Source: an uncultured Bacilli bacterium
GTDB lineage: Bacteria; Bacillota_I; Bacilli_A; RF39; UBA660
Direction of reading: 5' to 3'
DNA: 6,303 nt
NCBI GenBank assembly: GCA_934090595.1
Contig: CAKOJO010000062.1
Location: forward strand, 1 to 6,303
Shown piece by piece: positions 5,547-6,303 of the stretch. The position numbers and the translations under genes are program-made. The notes below the pieces were generated by a model. The model was not told the origin of the DNA, did not search any database, and was given only the letters and a program-made list of their open reading frames with translations. The number at the start of each line of letters is the position of its first letter. Within the stretch, counting starts at the first letter, position 1.

Positions 5547-5579
5547 TAAAATCGAGTTGTGGCTTATAGCTCGATTTTA
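5547..5579 (+). terminator. Intrinsic terminator after the cold-shock gene
   Basis: The perfect 10-bp stem TAAAATCGAG (5547-5556) / CTCGATTTTA (5570-5579) has a 13-nt loop and four T closing the right arm. The A-rich left arm means it could also work for transcription from the opposite side. Confidence 0.75.
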
Positions 5580-5633
5580 TTATGTCAAAAAAAGTCAAAC
5601 TATTTCTAAACTATTTATTTCGTTTTAAAAAAA

Positions 5634-5642
5634 TGTTAAAAT
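5634..5642 (+). promoter_or_regulatory. Candidate extended -10 promoter for hpf
   Basis: TGTTAAAAT contains TAAAAT (five of six) with an upstream TG. A poor -35, TTTATT at 5614-5619, is 17 bp upstream. The start point would fall near 5649, right at the ribosome site AGGAGG (5649-5654), so the leader would be about 14 nt, similar to that of the tagO-like gene. Confidence 0.4.
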
Positions 5643-5662
5643 GTTATTAGGAGGATGATATT

Positions 5663-6199
5663 ATGGATTTAAAAATAAGAGGAGAAAAACTTGAAATAAC
5701 AAATGCGATGAAAGAATACGCATCAAACAAAATAAATAAACTCTCAAAGTACTTGGAACAAGAAGACCAAGTACAAAGTAATATTTTATTCAAAAAACAA
5801 GGAGTAAAACAAAAAGTAGAAATCACAATTCCACTTAAAAAATACACATTAAGAGTAGAAGAAACAGGAGAAGATTTCTATGCCACAATAGATACTGCTA
5901 TTGATAAATTAGAAAGACAAATAATAAAAAACAAGACAAGAATTAATAGCAAAAAACAAAAAGAAAAAAGCGATTTTAACCTAGATTATGATTTTTCAAA
6001 CTTCAATGTTGAAGAAGATGAAAATAAAATTATAAAAAGAAAACAAGTAGAACTAAAACCAATGGATGAAGAAGAAGCAATTCTTCAAATGGAACTTTTA
6101 GGACATGACTTCTATCTATTCAAAGACATTGATACAAATAAATTCGCAGTAATTTATAAAAGAAAAAATAAAGACTATGGTTTAATTGAAGAAGAGTAA
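5663..6199 (+). CDS. hpf: Long-form ribosome hibernation promoting factor
   Basis: This is 178 residues, the length of long HPF (about 175-190) found in Gram-positive bacteria. The N-terminal S30AE domain (1-100) begins MDLKIRGEKLEITNAMKEYA and binds the decoding region of the 30S subunit. A charged Lys-rich linker (about 95-128) leads to the C-terminal domain (about 129-178) with VELKPMDEEEAILQMELLGH, the signature of the segment that dimerises to link two 70S ribosomes into inactive 100S particles. Expression in stationary phase or stress is usual. The ribosome site AGGAGG is strong. The gene appears monocistronic, between a promoter-like element and a terminator. In many Bacillota hpf is followed by secA; the window ends too early to tell. 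Confidence 0.97.
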   Translation: MDLKIRGEKLEITNAMKEYASNKINKLSKYLEQEDQVQSNILFKKQGVKQKVEITIPLKKYTLRVEETGEDFYATIDTAIDKLERQIIKNKTRINSKKQKEKSDFNLDYDFSNFNVEEDENKIIKRKQVELKPMDEEEAILQMELLGHDFYLFKDIDTNKFAVIYKRKNKDYGLIEEE

Positions 6200-6214
6200 A
6201 AACCTCTTCTTTTT
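6188..6214 (+). terminator. Intrinsic terminator of hpf
   Basis: AAGAAGAG (6189-6196) pairs with CTCTTCTT (6204-6211) around a 7-nt loop that includes the stop codon, followed by further T. As with the tagO-like gene, the stop codon sits inside the hairpin. Confidence 0.75.
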
Positions 6215-6258
6215 ATATGAATAGTTACTGTTAAACATTAGTTAAAATGTATACGATT

Positions 6259-6264
6259 TATAAT
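6259..6264 (+). promoter_or_regulatory. Promoter -10 for the gene beyond the right edge
   Basis: A perfect TATAAT lies 45 bp after the hpf terminator. A -35 at 16-18 bp is not convincing. The start point would be near 6271, directly at the hairpin that follows. Confidence 0.45.
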
Positions 6265-6272
6265 ATAGATAA

Positions 6273-6295
6273 CAAACAAAGGTGAACTTTGTTTG
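6273..6295 (+). promoter_or_regulatory. Hairpin enclosing a ribosome site at the likely 5' end of the next message
   Basis: CAAACAAAG (6273-6281) is a perfect inverted repeat of CTTTGTTTG (6287-6295) with a GTGAA loop. The left arm and loop together contain AAAGGTGA, a good Shine-Dalgarno sequence, and the right arm holds TTG triplets at 6289 and 6293 that read open to the window edge. A next gene starting at TTG is plausible but unproven, because the window ends here. Confidence 0.45.
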
Positions 6296-6303
6296 AAACA
6301 AAA

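Noticed and set aside
5224..5598. 124-codon minus-strand ORF opposite the cold-shock gene
   Set aside because: It is antisense to a clear CspA-family gene and its terminator, has no recognisable domain, and its composition is that expected of AT-rich antisense.
1..6303. Possible TGA-as-Trp genetic code, since all ten genes stop at TAA or TAG
   Set aside because: All ten ORFs are full length with Trp coded by TGG and no internal TGA, which fits the standard bacterial code; the absence of TGA stops among ten genes is plausible by chance.

Overview
The window is very AT-rich DNA (roughly 27-28% GC by eye) with dense plus-strand genes, strong Shine-Dalgarno sites and Gram-positive families: a SpoIIQ-type sporulation protein, MreB/Mbl, a TagO/WecA-type transferase, a long-form hibernation factor and a CspA-type protein. 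This points to an endospore-forming, low-GC member of the Bacillota (Bacilli or Clostridia, perhaps an uncultured gut lineage). All ten genes read as intact ORFs with TGA as a stop, so there is no sign of the Mycoplasma-type code.

Left part (1-2830), cell envelope and morphogenesis. A SpoIIQ-like membrane-anchored LytM/M23 protein (70-702) is followed one base later by mreB/mbl (704-1687). Next, behind its own extended -10 promoter, comes a polyprenyl-phosphate GlcNAc-1-phosphate transferase of the TagO/WecA/MraY family (1750-2811). It ends in an intrinsic terminator that overlaps the stop codon.

Middle part (2840-5201), an accessory island that looks like a stripped-down agr-type peptide signalling cassette. 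It encodes, in order: a six-helix membrane protein with no kinase domain (2954-3625); a 30-residue Trp/Lys-rich peptide gene overlapping its end (3553-3645); a 13-bp hairpin; a short divergent AgrB-like protease that keeps the His-x6-Cys pair (3716-4168); a small sigma-region-4-like HTH protein (4153-4404); and an AgrA-like LytTR regulator (4461-5201). The regulator's receiver domain has Glu where the phosphorylated Asp should be. No histidine kinase is present. My working model is a peptide-processing and response circuit in which phosphorelay has been lost: AgrB-like enzyme plus peptide, membrane protein as receptor, exporter or immunity protein, and HTH and LytTR proteins as effectors. This model is inferred from gene order and motifs.

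Right part (5255-6303), stress and translation genes. A CspA-family protein (5308-5529) with a clear terminator is followed by long-form hpf (5663-6199), also with a terminator. The window ends in a promoter-like TATAAT and a hairpin that contains a Shine-Dalgarno-like sequence, probably the 5' end of the next gene. No RNA genes, mobile elements or CRISPR arrays were seen, and no stretch longer than 300 bases lacks a gene.
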